Source of the DNA: Methylocystis sp. KS32
Lineage (GTDB): Bacteria; Pseudomonadota; Alphaproteobacteria; Rhizobiales; Beijerinckiaceae
Length of the DNA: 40,853 nt
Direction of reading: 5' to 3'
Assembly: GCA_002862095.1 (NCBI GenBank)
Contig: PHSQ01000001.1
Coordinates: 1,207,501 to 1,248,353 of the forward strand
Position 1 is the first letter of the stretch, and each line of letters opens with the position of its first letter. Below are positions 17,270 to 24,390 of the stretch, one piece after another. Under the pieces are notes generated by a model that did not search any database, was not told where the DNA came from, and worked only from the letters and a program-made list of their open reading frames with translations. Both the position numbers and the translations under genes were made by a program.

Positions 17270-17941
17270 CTATATAATTCCGTTCAGGGCCGCGCCCACG
17301 TCCGAGCGATAGCGTCGGATAGCGCTCCGTTCGGCAATTGTAAAATGCGCGGCGGCGTCGGCAAGGCGGATTCGCTCGTTTGTCAACCGATCGGCAATGC
17401 GATCGTTCAGTTCCGGCCATACAATCACGGCCGAGCAGTCCGATTTCACCTTGCTTCCATTGAAAAGCGCAAATTTCTCAGGCGAACCGAAAAACGTATT
17501 GACTACGGCGTAGACCGGCGCCCCTTGCGATCCATCGATTTGACGGCGCAAAAGTTCCAGACTGTCTCTCTGACGATTAATCGGAAATAGCACGATAATC
17601 TCGCGGGACGTTGCGTCGGCGACGTCGCGAATTATCGACCAGTAATCGATCAGCGGCGCCAGCCCGCGCGCCGCCGTGTTAATGACAATGTAGCCGTCCA
17701 CGTTCTCAATCACGTTCGCCGCCTCGATGAACCCAGATTCGTCGTCCATTGCCGCTGTGCAAATCTCCGCATTCGGGGCTCCGTTGAGGACCTTGGCTGC
17801 ATCGGGATTAGTAGAGTCCGATTCAACAAGCGTGACTCGTTCGCCGCGCGTAAGCAAAGCGTCAATGACACCAAGAGACACAGTGCTCTTGCCAACGCCT
17901 CCCTTTCCTCCGCTGATGATGACGATCTTGTTCGTGTTCAT
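17270..17941 (-). CDS. ParA/TraL-like P-loop ATPase, 223 aa
   Basis: This is a deviant-Walker ATPase. It opens MNTNKIVIISGGKGGVGKST, with the P-loop at residues 11-20, then switch-like VESDSTNPDAAK and a conserved core (IVINTAARG). The layout matches TraL/StbC-type ATPases of mobilizable plasmids more than plasmid-partition ParA: there is no N-terminal DNA-binding domain and no parB partner follows. The ATG at 17941 begins one base after the stop of the traK-like gene, so I prefer it to an in-frame start at 17974. It sits in the middle of a three-gene traK-L-M-like operon running away from the oriT-like region. Its job is probably to support relaxosome placement or stability of the element. 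Confidence 0.82.
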   Translation of the reverse strand: MNTNKIVIISGGKGGVGKSTVSLGVIDALLTRGERVTLVESDSTNPDAAKVLNGAPNAEICTAAMDDESGFIEAANVIENVDGYIVINTAARGLAPLIDYWSIIRDVADATSREIIVLFPINRQRDSLELLRRQIDGSQGAPVYAVVNTFFGSPEKFALFNGSKVKSDCSAVIVWPELNDRIADRLTNERIRLADAAAHFTIAERSAIRRYRSDVGAALNGII

Positions 17942-17942
17942 A

Positions 17943-18407
17943 TCAAACGTGCCTCGTGTCTGGGATGATTTCAAATGATCCGGTCTGGCGCGGGCGCGGC
18001 GGAGACGGCGGCGCGATTGGCTCCGCGTTCACATGAGTGTTGTCTGCCTCACTCGTCACAGTAACCGGCTGATCGTTCACGACAGCGCTCTGCGGCGCTT
18101 TCGTCTTTTTACGTTCGCGCGTTGTTTTCGAGACAGATTTCGCGACCGGCTTCGCTCCGCGCGCCGTTTCCGTGATGCTCTTCGGTAACACTGGCAGCCC
18201 GTTTTGCTTGAGAACATAGGCGATCTGCGCGGCTGAATATCCCGCGTTCATCACCTCGCGAATCTTCTCCTTCATGGCTGACAAAACTGCACGCTTGCCG
18301 CCCCGCTCTACGGCTCCCGGCTTTTCGTTCTTCCTCATATTGTCGAGCGCCGCGGAGAGGCGTTGGCTCCACTCTTCAATGTCGTAATTCTCCTGTTTGG
18401 TCGTCAT
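17943..18407 (-). CDS. TraK-like oriT-binding protein, 154 aa
   Basis: The conserved part (RAVLSAMKEKIREVMNAGYS, then AAQIAYVLKQNGLPVLPKSI, residues 41-80) resembles the DNA-binding segment of IncP TraK, which wraps oriT DNA. After it comes a long basic, proline-rich tail that looks disordered and ends in DTRHV. The ATG at 18407 has a GGGAG ribosome binding site. As in IncP plasmids, traK lies next to the oriT region and is the first gene of the operon leading away from it. The repeated AGGTGTCC sites beginning 63 bases upstream are natural candidates for its binding or self-regulation. The match is by pattern, not strong identity. Confidence 0.72.
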   Translation of the reverse strand: MTTKQENYDIEEWSQRLSAALDNMRKNEKPGAVERGGKRAVLSAMKEKIREVMNAGYSAAQIAYVLKQNGLPVLPKSITETARGAKPVAKSVSKTTRERKKTKAPQSAVVNDQPVTVTSEADNTHVNAEPIAPPSPPRPRQTGSFEIIPDTRHV

Positions 18408-18469
18408 GCATATCTCCCGTTGGCGTGCCGTTCTCTGTAATGTAGTTTAGCAACGCGACTTCGTCAATG

Positions 18470-18540
18470 AGGTGTCCAAAGCATATATCTAGGTGTTTTT
18501 AATTATCTCAATGTATCTATCAGTATAATTTAAGGTGTCC
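18470..18540 (+). repeat. Left array of AGGTGTCC sites, about 21-bp phased
   Basis: Exact AGGTGTCC lies at 18470-18477 and 18533-18540. AGGTGTTT (6 of 8) lies at 18491-18498 and a weaker site ATGTATCT (5 of 8) at 18511-18518. Start-to-start distances are 21, 20 and 22 bases, so the sites fall on one face of the helix. They sit in the AT-rich half upstream of the traK-like gene. Confidence 0.55.
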
Positions 18541-18616
18541 GTCTTGATATTTGCGTTTAGCTCACTTATTTTTTGCGTATCTTGTCCATAGTGGTCGGCC
18601 AAAATAGGCCGGATGG

Positions 18617-18661
18617 CCCATGGAATACATTTCGCGGCAAGCCGCTCATGTATTCCATGGG
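18617..18661. repeat. 14-bp perfect inverted repeat in the oriT-like region
   Basis: The arms CCCATGGAATACAT (18617-18630) and ATGTATTCCATGGG (18648-18661) are perfectly complementary around a 17-base spacer. The spacer itself holds GCGGC-AA-GCCGC (18634-18645). In IncP elements the relaxase accessory protein TraJ binds an inverted repeat beside the nick, and this is the best candidate here. There is no T-run after it, so it is unlikely to be a terminator. Confidence 0.8.
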
Positions 18662-18803
18662 ACGGTCACTTCCTCGGGCTCCGCCCTCGTCAGCGACCTC
18701 ACATCCGGCGGGGGGCGCGGCCCCCTCGACCCCGCTCACTCGGCTTCCTCAATGGGCGCAAGCCCATCTCGGAAACCTCGTTCGCCCGCGCCTTCGGCGC
18801 GAA

Positions 18804-18848
18804 GGACACCTTTCTTTATTGAGGACACCACGCATGGCGAAGGACACC
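18804..18848 (-). repeat. Right array of AGGTGTCC sites, 19-bp phased, inverted
   Basis: GGACACC (the complement of GGTGTCC) starts at 18804, 18823 and 18842, exactly 19 bases apart. The first is the full GGACACCT. The sites cover the ribosome binding region and first codons of the mobC-like gene, so a bound protein would repress mobC and the relaxase. Orientation is opposite to the left array. Confidence 0.6.
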
Positions 18849-19169
18849 GTCACTCGAAGAAGACCGCCCACGCGGAAGGCCCGCGACAAGCATCACACGT
18901 CGATCATGTCCTTGCGACTTCCCCTTGCCGACTTGGACAAGATTCGCGCCGATGCGGCAGCGGCTGGCCTTTCCGTGAGCGAGGTCGTTCGACGCCGCTA
19001 TTTTGGCGTCGCGATAAAAGCGCGTGTCGATCATCAGACGATCAGCGAACTGCGCCGCTTGGGCGGTCTCGTGAAACACGTCAGCGGAGCCGGAACATGG
19101 ACACCAGAGGCGCGCGCCGCGCTCAACGCCGTCGCCGCCGCCGTCAATCGCGTTGGTGATTCGATATGA
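18834..19169 (+). CDS. mobC: MobC/TraJ-like relaxosome accessory protein, 111 aa
   Basis: The protein starts MAKDTVTRRRPPTRKARDKH with a basic arm. It then shows a ribbon-helix-helix-like domain (SLRLPLADLDKIRADAAAAG, then LSVSEVVRRRYFG) and a C-terminal MobC-type helix (LRRLGGLVKHV). MobC/TraJ proteins bind oriT DNA and help the relaxase open and nick it. The frame is open upstream to 18573, but that stretch covers the inverted repeat and GC hairpins of the oriT-like region, so I chose the ATG at 18834. Its stop overlaps the relaxase ATG (ATGA), so the two are coupled. The three GGACACC sites at its start suggest autoregulation. Confidence 0.8.
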   Translation: MAKDTVTRRRPPTRKARDKHHTSIMSLRLPLADLDKIRADAAAAGLSVSEVVRRRYFGVAIKARVDHQTISELRRLGGLVKHVSGAGTWTPEARAALNAVAAAVNRVGDSI

Positions 19170-20341
19170 TCGCCAAAAAGATCCACAGAGATTCAGCCGG
19201 GCGGACGGCAGCCACGCAAATCGCAGCGTTGGTCAATTATATCTTCGCAGGTGACCTCGACGATCCTACCGACAAGCTAGTCGCGAGCGGCTTTATGAAT
19301 CTCTATTCGGATTCAGCGAAGGCCGCCGTTGCGGAAATGACAGCGCTGTCGATGTCGGCGCCGAAAAGCAAAATGCCAGTCAGTCATTGGGTAATTAGCT
19401 GGAAGCAAGGCGAAGCGCCAACCGTCGATCAGGCTCGCCAGGCCGTCGAGACGTTCGTTCGTGAAACCGGATTCCGCGGGCACCAGATCGTTTGGGGCAT
19501 GCACGGAAACACGTCGAATCGGCACGTTCACGTAGCGATCAACAGGATTCACCCAGAGTCGGAACGTGTCGTGAAACCGAATAGGGGATTTGATCGTTTG
19601 GCAGCGCAACGCGCAATTGCTTACGTCGAACACGCGCAGGGGTGGTCTCATGAACGCAACTCCAAATACATGGTCGACGATTTTGGACGCATACACGAAA
19701 GGAAAGCCAGTGCGGCGACGAACACGGAAGCCGACGGTGAACGGTTCCTGCCGGACTACAGGGCGCGCGGAGCCGAGCTACGGCAGGGTGTAAAATCACA
19801 CCAGCGAATTGCAAACGAAGAACTTGCAGCGGTAATCCGCGACGCAAAGACGTGGGCCGAGTTGCACACGAGTTTTGCCTACCACTGCGCAACCTATGAG
19901 TTGTACGGCGGCGGCGCCGTCATCAAAATGAACGGCGCGACGATCAAGGCGAGCACTATTGGAGCCTCGCCCAAAAAGCTGTCGAGGCGACTCGGCCCCT
20001 TCCAGCCTTGCGATCCGTCCATTTCCGCCGTCGTCGCCGCCGCGCCGACGATTCCGCTACAGCCAATCGACGCGGAAGGCGCCGCCTATCACGAAGAGAG
20101 GGCCGTGGTGAATGACGCGCGACGGCGCGCGCGAGCGAAACTCGACACGAGAATCGACGCTATGCGCGAGGCGCTAAAAGTGCAGCAGCGCGCCGAGCGC
20201 GACTCGGCTTTGCAAGGATCATGGGAAGGCAAGGGGAACGAACGCAACGCTATTGAGGCAGTCATTGCTGAAAAGCACAAACGCGAACGCGACGAGTTGC
20301 AAGCCAGCATCAAAAGAGAGCGCGAGGCGTTACGCGAGTAG
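19166..20341 (+). CDS. MOBP-type relaxase, ends at an in-frame amber codon
   Basis: The relaxase nicks oriT and pilots the strand in transfer. The N-terminal relaxase domain shows the catalytic tyrosine motif (ALVNYIFAG, Tyr25) and the metal-binding triad His113, His120, His122 (HGNTSNRHVHVAINR). The start at 19166 overlaps mobC by 4 bases. The frame ends with TAG at 20339-20341 after LREE-type helices (EREALRE). The next codons in the same frame read YPDFPDFNAWKKLH, the usual continuation in this family, so a CAG-to-TAG nonsense mutation is likely. The 391-residue product keeps the nicking domain but loses about 110 C-terminal residues. It may still nick, but normal transfer function is doubtful. 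Confidence 0.9.
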   Translation: MIAKKIHRDSAGRTAATQIAALVNYIFAGDLDDPTDKLVASGFMNLYSDSAKAAVAEMTALSMSAPKSKMPVSHWVISWKQGEAPTVDQARQAVETFVRETGFRGHQIVWGMHGNTSNRHVHVAINRIHPESERVVKPNRGFDRLAAQRAIAYVEHAQGWSHERNSKYMVDDFGRIHERKASAATNTEADGERFLPDYRARGAELRQGVKSHQRIANEELAAVIRDAKTWAELHTSFAYHCATYELYGGGAVIKMNGATIKASTIGASPKKLSRRLGPFQPCDPSISAVVAAAPTIPLQPIDAEGAAYHEERAVVNDARRRARAKLDTRIDAMREALKVQQRAERDSALQGSWEGKGNERNAIEAVIAEKHKRERDELQASIKREREALRE

Positions 20342-20671
20342 TATCCCGATTTCCCGGACTTCAACGCTTGGAAAAAACTGCACGCCGGCGCCGAAACGCG
20401 GTCTGAAACAATTAGCGCTATAGAACAAACGCGAGAGGATGACATGGCCTCTGGGACGCCCACAGAAAAGCATGAGCAAACCGCCCCCGCAGCGAGGGAC
20501 TCTCGCGCTTTTTTGCCGGTCGGCGACTTGCTGAAACTGCACGCTGAAGATCGCCTTTTGTTGGCTGGAAAAATCCGCAAGGCGCTCGAAAATGGGGACG
20601 CGAACGCAGCGAGAGCGGCAGCCAAGAAGGCTATGAACCGCGCCGGGATTGCCGGAGGCTCCAACCCTTGA
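20342..20671 (+). pseudogene. Relaxase C-terminal remnant beyond the amber codon, running into IS3
   Basis: This in-frame continuation of the relaxase reads YPDFPDFNAWKKLH, then a helical linker and LPVGDLLKLHAEDRLLLAGK. It ends with NRAGIAGGSNP, encoded by the left end of the IS3 element from 20634. A separate start could be the ATG at 20444 (75 residues), but no good ribosome binding site is seen. The native C-terminus is missing because the insertion sequence replaces it. Readthrough of the TAG would give a 501-residue protein. Confidence 0.75.
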
Positions 20672-20683
20672 GAGGATGGAGCC

Positions 20684-21019
20684 ATGGATACGAAGAAGAA
20701 GACATCGAACAGATTTTCACCTGAGGTTCGGGAACGGGCAGTTCGGATGGTGCTCGAGCACCGCGGCGATCATGCCTCGCAATGGGCGGCGATCGCCTCG
20801 ATCGCGGCGAAGATTGGCTGCACGGGCGAGACGTTGCGGAACTGGGTCCGCCAGGCAGAGCGCGACTCGGGCGCCCGCCCTGGCGCGACGACGGATGAAC
20901 GCGAGCGGATCAAGGCGCTGGAGCGCGAGAACCGCGAGCTGCGGCAGGCCAATGAGATCCTGCGAAAGGCGTCGGCTTATTTTGCGGCGGCGGAGCTCGA
21001 CCGCCGCTCGAAACAATGA
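20684..21019 (+). CDS. IS3-family transposase OrfA, 111 aa
   Basis: This is the DNA-binding half of the transposase. It opens [20 protein letters not shown] and has a helix-turn-helix ([17 protein letters not shown]), then a leucine-zipper-like helix ([19 protein letters not shown]) for dimerisation. A GGATGGAGCC ribosome binding region precedes the ATG. The stop overlaps the orfB ATG (ATGA, 21016-21019), and orfB is in the -1 frame as usual for the family. Both a coupled start and programmed frameshifting could give the active fusion. Confidence 0.93.
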   Translation: MDTKKKTSNRFSPEVRERAVRMVLEHRGDHASQWAAIASIAAKIGCTGETLRNWVRQAERDSGARPGATTDERERIKALERENRELRQANEILRKASAYFAAAELDRRSKQ

Positions 21020-21921
21020 TCGCCTTCATCGACGATCAGCGGGACAAGCATGGGGTCGAGCCGATCTGCAAGCTCTTGCCGATTGCCCCTTCCACCTATT
21101 GGGCGCATGCGGCGCGCCGGCGCGACCCCGCGAAAGCGTCGGCCCGGGCGCGTCGGGATGTGAACCTTCGCAAGGAGATACGGCGCGTCTACGACGAGAA
21201 CTTCCAGGTCTATGGCGTGCGCAAGGTGTGGAAGCAGTTGGACCGCGAGGGCGAAAAGGTCGCGCGCTGTACGGTGGCGCGGCTTATGCGGAGCATGGGG
21301 TTGCAAGGGATCGTGCGTGGGAGGCCGGTCAAAACGACGGTGAGCGACCGCAAGGCTCCATGCCCGCTCGACAAGGTGAACCGGCAATTTCGGGCCAAGC
21401 GGCCGAATGCGCTGTGGCTCTCCGATTTCACTTATGTTTCGACTTGGCAAGGCTTCGTCTATGTGGCTTTCGTGATCGACGCCTTCGCTCGGCGGATCGT
21501 CGGCTGGCGCGCCTCGCGCACGGCGCATGCGGGCTTCGTGCTCGACGCGCTCGAGCAGGCGCTGCATGATCGTCGGCCGGTTCACGGCGGTGGCCTCGTC
21601 CATCATAGCGACCGCGGCGTTCAATACGTCTCTATAAAATACACAGAGCGCCTCGCCGAGGCCGGCGTCGAGCCCTCGGTCGGCAGCGTCGGAGACAGCT
21701 ACGACAACGCGCTCGCCGAGACGATCAACGGACTCTACAAGGCCGAGCTGATCTGGCGAAAGGGGCCGTGGCGAAACTTCGAGGCGATCGAGTTCGCCAC
21801 GCTCGAATGGGTCGACTGGTTCAACAATCGCAGACTGCTCGAGCCGATCGGAAACATTCCGCCGGCAGAAGCCGAAGCGCGCTACTATGCGCAAATCGAG
21901 GGACGCGCCTTGGCGGCGTGA
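21016..21921 (+). CDS. IS3-family transposase OrfB, 301 aa
   Basis: This is the catalytic half with an rve-type integrase core. The DDE residues lie in [24 protein letters not shown] and [14 protein letters not shown], all in the expected order. An N-terminal HTH_21 domain ([18 protein letters not shown]) precedes the core. The frame is complete and ends 13 bases before the right inverted repeat. With both frames and both ends intact, the element may still transpose. Confidence 0.94.
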   Translation: MIAFIDDQRDKHGVEPICKLLPIAPSTYWAHAARRRDPAKASARARRDVNLRKEIRRVYDENFQVYGVRKVWKQLDREGEKVARCTVARLMRSMGLQGIVRGRPVKTTVSDRKAPCPLDKVNRQFRAKRPNALWLSDFTYVSTWQGFVYVAFVIDAFARRIVGWRASRTAHAGFVLDALEQALHDRRPVHGGGLVHHSDRGVQYVSIKYTERLAEAGVEPSVGSVGDSYDNALAETINGLYKAELIWRKGPWRNFEAIEFATLEWVDWFNNRRLLEPIGNIPPAEAEARYYAQIEGRALAA

Positions 21922-21957
21922 CTCAAACGAAATGGCCTCCGGCAATCCCGGCGCGGT

Positions 21958-22512
21958 TCAGCCTTGGCGGTCGGGAAATTGCGCGTAGTTTTTGCCCTGT
22001 CCCGAAAAGTCGGCGTAAATCTCGAAGCAATGGCCAACGTCGCAGACAATGAGAAAGGGAGGCCAGCCCTCGGACAAGGGCAGCGCCTTGGCGTAGTCTT
22101 CCGCCTGCCGGCGGGCGTTCATCATCAGCGCGTCCCAGGCGCGCGAGGCGTTGCGTTTTCCGCGCGGCGTGGGGGTCGCCTCCTCCGCCGCCAGCAGGTC
22201 GGCTTGATCGGGTAGCGCCTTCGCGCCGCCCGGCCGCCGGCTTTGCTTGGCCTCCAGCACGAAAGAGCCGCGCTTATAGAGGTCGATTCGCCCGCGCGCG
22301 GTGGAGCCGTCCGGTTCGCGGAAGGTGACGGCGCGCTCGAAGGCGTAGGCGTTGGACGCGGCGTCGTGCGAGGCTTGATCGGGGCGCGGAACCTCCAGCA
22401 CGTCGCAAAGCTCGGCAAGGAAAAGCGCATAATTGGCGCGTTCTTGCCCGCCCTCGCCATCGGCCCAACGCGCGATGAAGGCTTCCAGGTCGGCGGCGGG
22501 TTTGGTCGGCAT
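21958..22512 (-). pseudogene. Type IIL restriction-methylase (MmeI-like), N-terminal fragment cut by IS3
   Basis: The ATG at 22512 starts MPTKPAADLEAFIARWADGE, followed by YALFLAELCDVLEVPRP and the nuclease-type core GRIDLYKRGSFVLEAKQS. It ends in FEIYADFSGQGKNYAQFPDR. These are the hallmarks of the first 180 residues of MmeI-like fused restriction-methylases, which are about 900 residues long. The frame then meets the IS3 right end, whose terminal TGA supplies the stop after Gly184. The methyltransferase and target-recognition domains are gone. The PD-ExK residues (Asp in RIDLYK, Glu and Lys in LEAKQ) remain, but an unmethylated nuclease fragment is unlikely to be active. An upstream in-frame start at 22614 adds a non-conserved leader. 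Confidence 0.85.
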
Positions 22513-22934
22513 GGGCGGGCGGATCAATGGGTTGGAAAGGCGAGACGGAAGCGCGGGGCGGTTTGAGGCGTTCGCCAGAATGACAAGAAAAGCGGGGCGG
22601 ATGCAATCGGGCAATCGAAATATGTTGCAAAGCTACCGTCATTTCAAACGACCCAGGAGTGTGACAAGCCGCGGATTGATCGCGTCTTCGTACCCCTCGC
22701 ATCGCCGGATAGCCTTGATATAGGCGCGGAAATACATTCCTTTCGGCTTTGGGGGCATGAACCCGTCGATGATTGAGCCCAAAAACCGCAATTGTCGGGG
22801 TGCCTCTCCGCGTGGTTTGATTTTTCGCGGTGTGGTTGCATCAGGCGGGCGCTAGGCGGGGTGGAGCGCGTCGCGATATGGGCGTAGCGCTTGTGCCCGG
22901 CCAGCATGGAGAGCATCGCCGTGCCCGCAATGAC
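22513..22934. other. Intergenic stretch with a possible transposase relic
   Basis: No intact gene is visible. On the minus strand, bases 22872-22931 read GTAMLSMLAGHKRYAHIA, which resembles a motif near the N-terminus of some DDE transposases, but neither side continues the homology. The right edge runs directly into the 166-bp repeat array. The promoter of the MmeI-like fragment should lie near 22512-22600. Confidence 0.3.
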
Positions 22935-23752
22935 GTGCGGCAATCCAGAGGCGCGCGCCAACGCCGTCATTGCGAGCCGAAGGCGAAGCAATCCAGGGGG
23001 CTGGCGCGACTCCTGGATTGCTTCGCTGCGCTCGCAATGACGGAGAGGGGATTGGCGAGACTCTGCATTGCCTCCCGCCGCGCCTTTGGCTCGCAATGAC
23101 GTGCGGCAATCCAGAGGCGCGCGCCAACGCCGTCATTGCGAGCCGAAGGCGAAGCAATCCAGGGGGCTGGCGCGACTCCTGGATTGCTTCGCTGCGCTCG
23201 CAATGACGGAGAGGGGATTGGCGAGACTCTGCATTGCCTCCCGCCGCGCCTTTGGCTCGCAATGACGTGCGGCAATCCAGAGGCGCGCGCCAACGCCGTC
23301 ATTGCGAGCCGAAGGCGAAGCAATCCAGGGGGCTGGCGCGACTCCTGGATTGCTTCGCTGCGCTCGCAATGACGGAGAGGGGATTGGCGAGACTCTGCAT
23401 TGCCTCCCGCCGCGCCTTTGGCTCGCAATGACGTGCGGCAATCCAGAGGCGCGCGCCAACGCCGTCATTGCGAGCCGAAGGCGAAGCAATCCAGGGGGCT
23501 GGCGCGACTCCTGGATTGCTTCGCTGCGCTCGCAATGACGGAGAGGGGATTGGCGAGACTCTGCATTGCCTCCCGCCGCGCCTTTGGCTCGCAATGACGT
23601 GCGGCAATCCAGAGGCGCGCGCCAACGCCGTCATTGCGAGCCGAAGGCGAAGCAATCCAGGGGGCTGGCCCCGCTCTGGATTGCTTCGCTGCGCTCGCAA
23701 TGACGGAGAAGGGATTGGCGGGACTTAAGCCTTGCTGCGCTCGCAATGACGT
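22935..23752. repeat. 166-bp tandem repeat array, 4 full copies plus a partial fifth
   Basis: Units start at 22935, 23101, 23267, 23433 and 23599, exactly 166 bases apart and essentially identical. The fifth diverges after about 80 bases. Each unit holds a 78-base hairpin (22965-23042 in copy 1) with perfect arms CGTCATTGCGAG/CTCGCAATGACG and GAAGCAATCCAGG/CCTGGATTGCTTC. A second, imperfect inverted repeat follows in each unit. The GTCATTGCGAG palindrome is a dispersed element in many alphaproteobacteria. Here it has been amplified in tandem. Frames stay open through the array on both strands, but this follows from the repeat and is not coding evidence. Confidence 0.93.
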
Positions 23753-24390
23753 TCCCCTTGACCGCTCCAGTTTGTGCTTTGCGACGCAGTGCGCGCCCCG
23801 CATGTCGCGCCGACTCTTGCCGACCGACTTGTAGCCGCCCGCCATCCAACGCCATATATAGCGAAAGAACTGAGTAGTTTCCGAGTCTATTTTAGCACGC
23901 CCACTCTTGGCTATGATCGCTCATGCGGCGATGGCGCCCGTCAAGGATTTCGTCGGCGCGAGGACAACAAAAATGGCGCGAGAACAAAGACGACAGGGAT
24001 CTTCATCCTGGCGAGCGACCGCCATCTTCGCGCGGCGATTTGTCATTAAAAGCAGCGATGGCTGGTTTTTTGCGATCATGGGATCGGAACCCATTGGCTG
24101 CATCGGGTTGCGGCCGGACGAGAAGGCAACGCTCAAGGACAGACCCAAAGTCGACGAGATCAAGGTCGCCAGAATCGAGAAGGGCGCGACGAAGCCGAAC
24201 CGCGTCGAAGTCAAAAAATGCTCCGCCACGACGAGCTTCGCGCCGAGGCTTCCATGGCGCAAAGCTCGTCTATCGAAGGCTCCAATCCAGGCGAGGAGTT
24301 GGCGGATCAGCGGAAACCGGGCGACGCACGGCGATCGGCTTAACAACGACGTTCCGACGGGTCATTCGGAAACGCCCCGGAGGCCTCGTT
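23753..24390. other. 638-bp stretch between repeat array and otsB
   Basis: I find no convincing gene. A plus-strand frame at 23907-24407 is basic, low in recognisable motifs, and overlaps the otsB start. The stretch around 23850-23910 is AT-richer and could hold the promoter of the trehalose operon, but I cannot assign boxes. I looked for a general-stress (EcfG-type) promoter, GGAAC with a CGTT-like -10 box, and found no clear match. Confidence 0.4.

Larger units (their letters stand above)
18408..18833. other. Candidate origin of transfer (oriT) and divergent promoter region
   Basis: This 426-base gap lies between divergent traK-like and mobC/relaxase genes, where IncP-type elements carry oriT. 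Its left half (18410-18600) is clearly AT-rich and its right half GC-rich with many short inverted repeats: 18617-18661, GGGC/GCCC near 18676, ATGGGC/GCCCAT near 18752, CGCGCC/GGCGCG near 18786. Phased AGGTGTCC motifs flank it. An octamer CATCCGGC, one base off the MOBP nick consensus YATCCTGY, occurs at 18702-18709 and inverted at 18608-18615. The nick site itself is not proven. Confidence 0.62.
20634..21960 (+). mobile_element. IS3-family insertion sequence, 1327 bp, no target duplication
   Basis: The ends are 26-base perfect inverted repeats, 20634-20659 and 21935-21960, starting TGAACCGCGCCGGGATT and so having the TG...CA ends of the family. It carries overlapping orfA and orfB. The flanks do not match: CTA on the left and GCC on the right, so there is no 3- or 4-base duplication. 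The left flank is relaxase coding sequence and the right flank is the interior of a MmeI-like gene. Both are cut, which points to a deletion or rearrangement mediated by the element. Confidence 0.92.

Noticed and set aside
18573..18833. Upstream extension of the mobC-like frame
   Set aside because: It covers the inverted repeat and GC hairpins of the oriT-like region, is not MobC-like, and a good ATG follows at 18834.
22935..23752. Possible CRISPR array or repeated coding genes in the tandem repeats
   Set aside because: There are no unique spacers between repeats, units are 166 bases and abut directly, and open frames on both strands arise from the repeated sequence itself.
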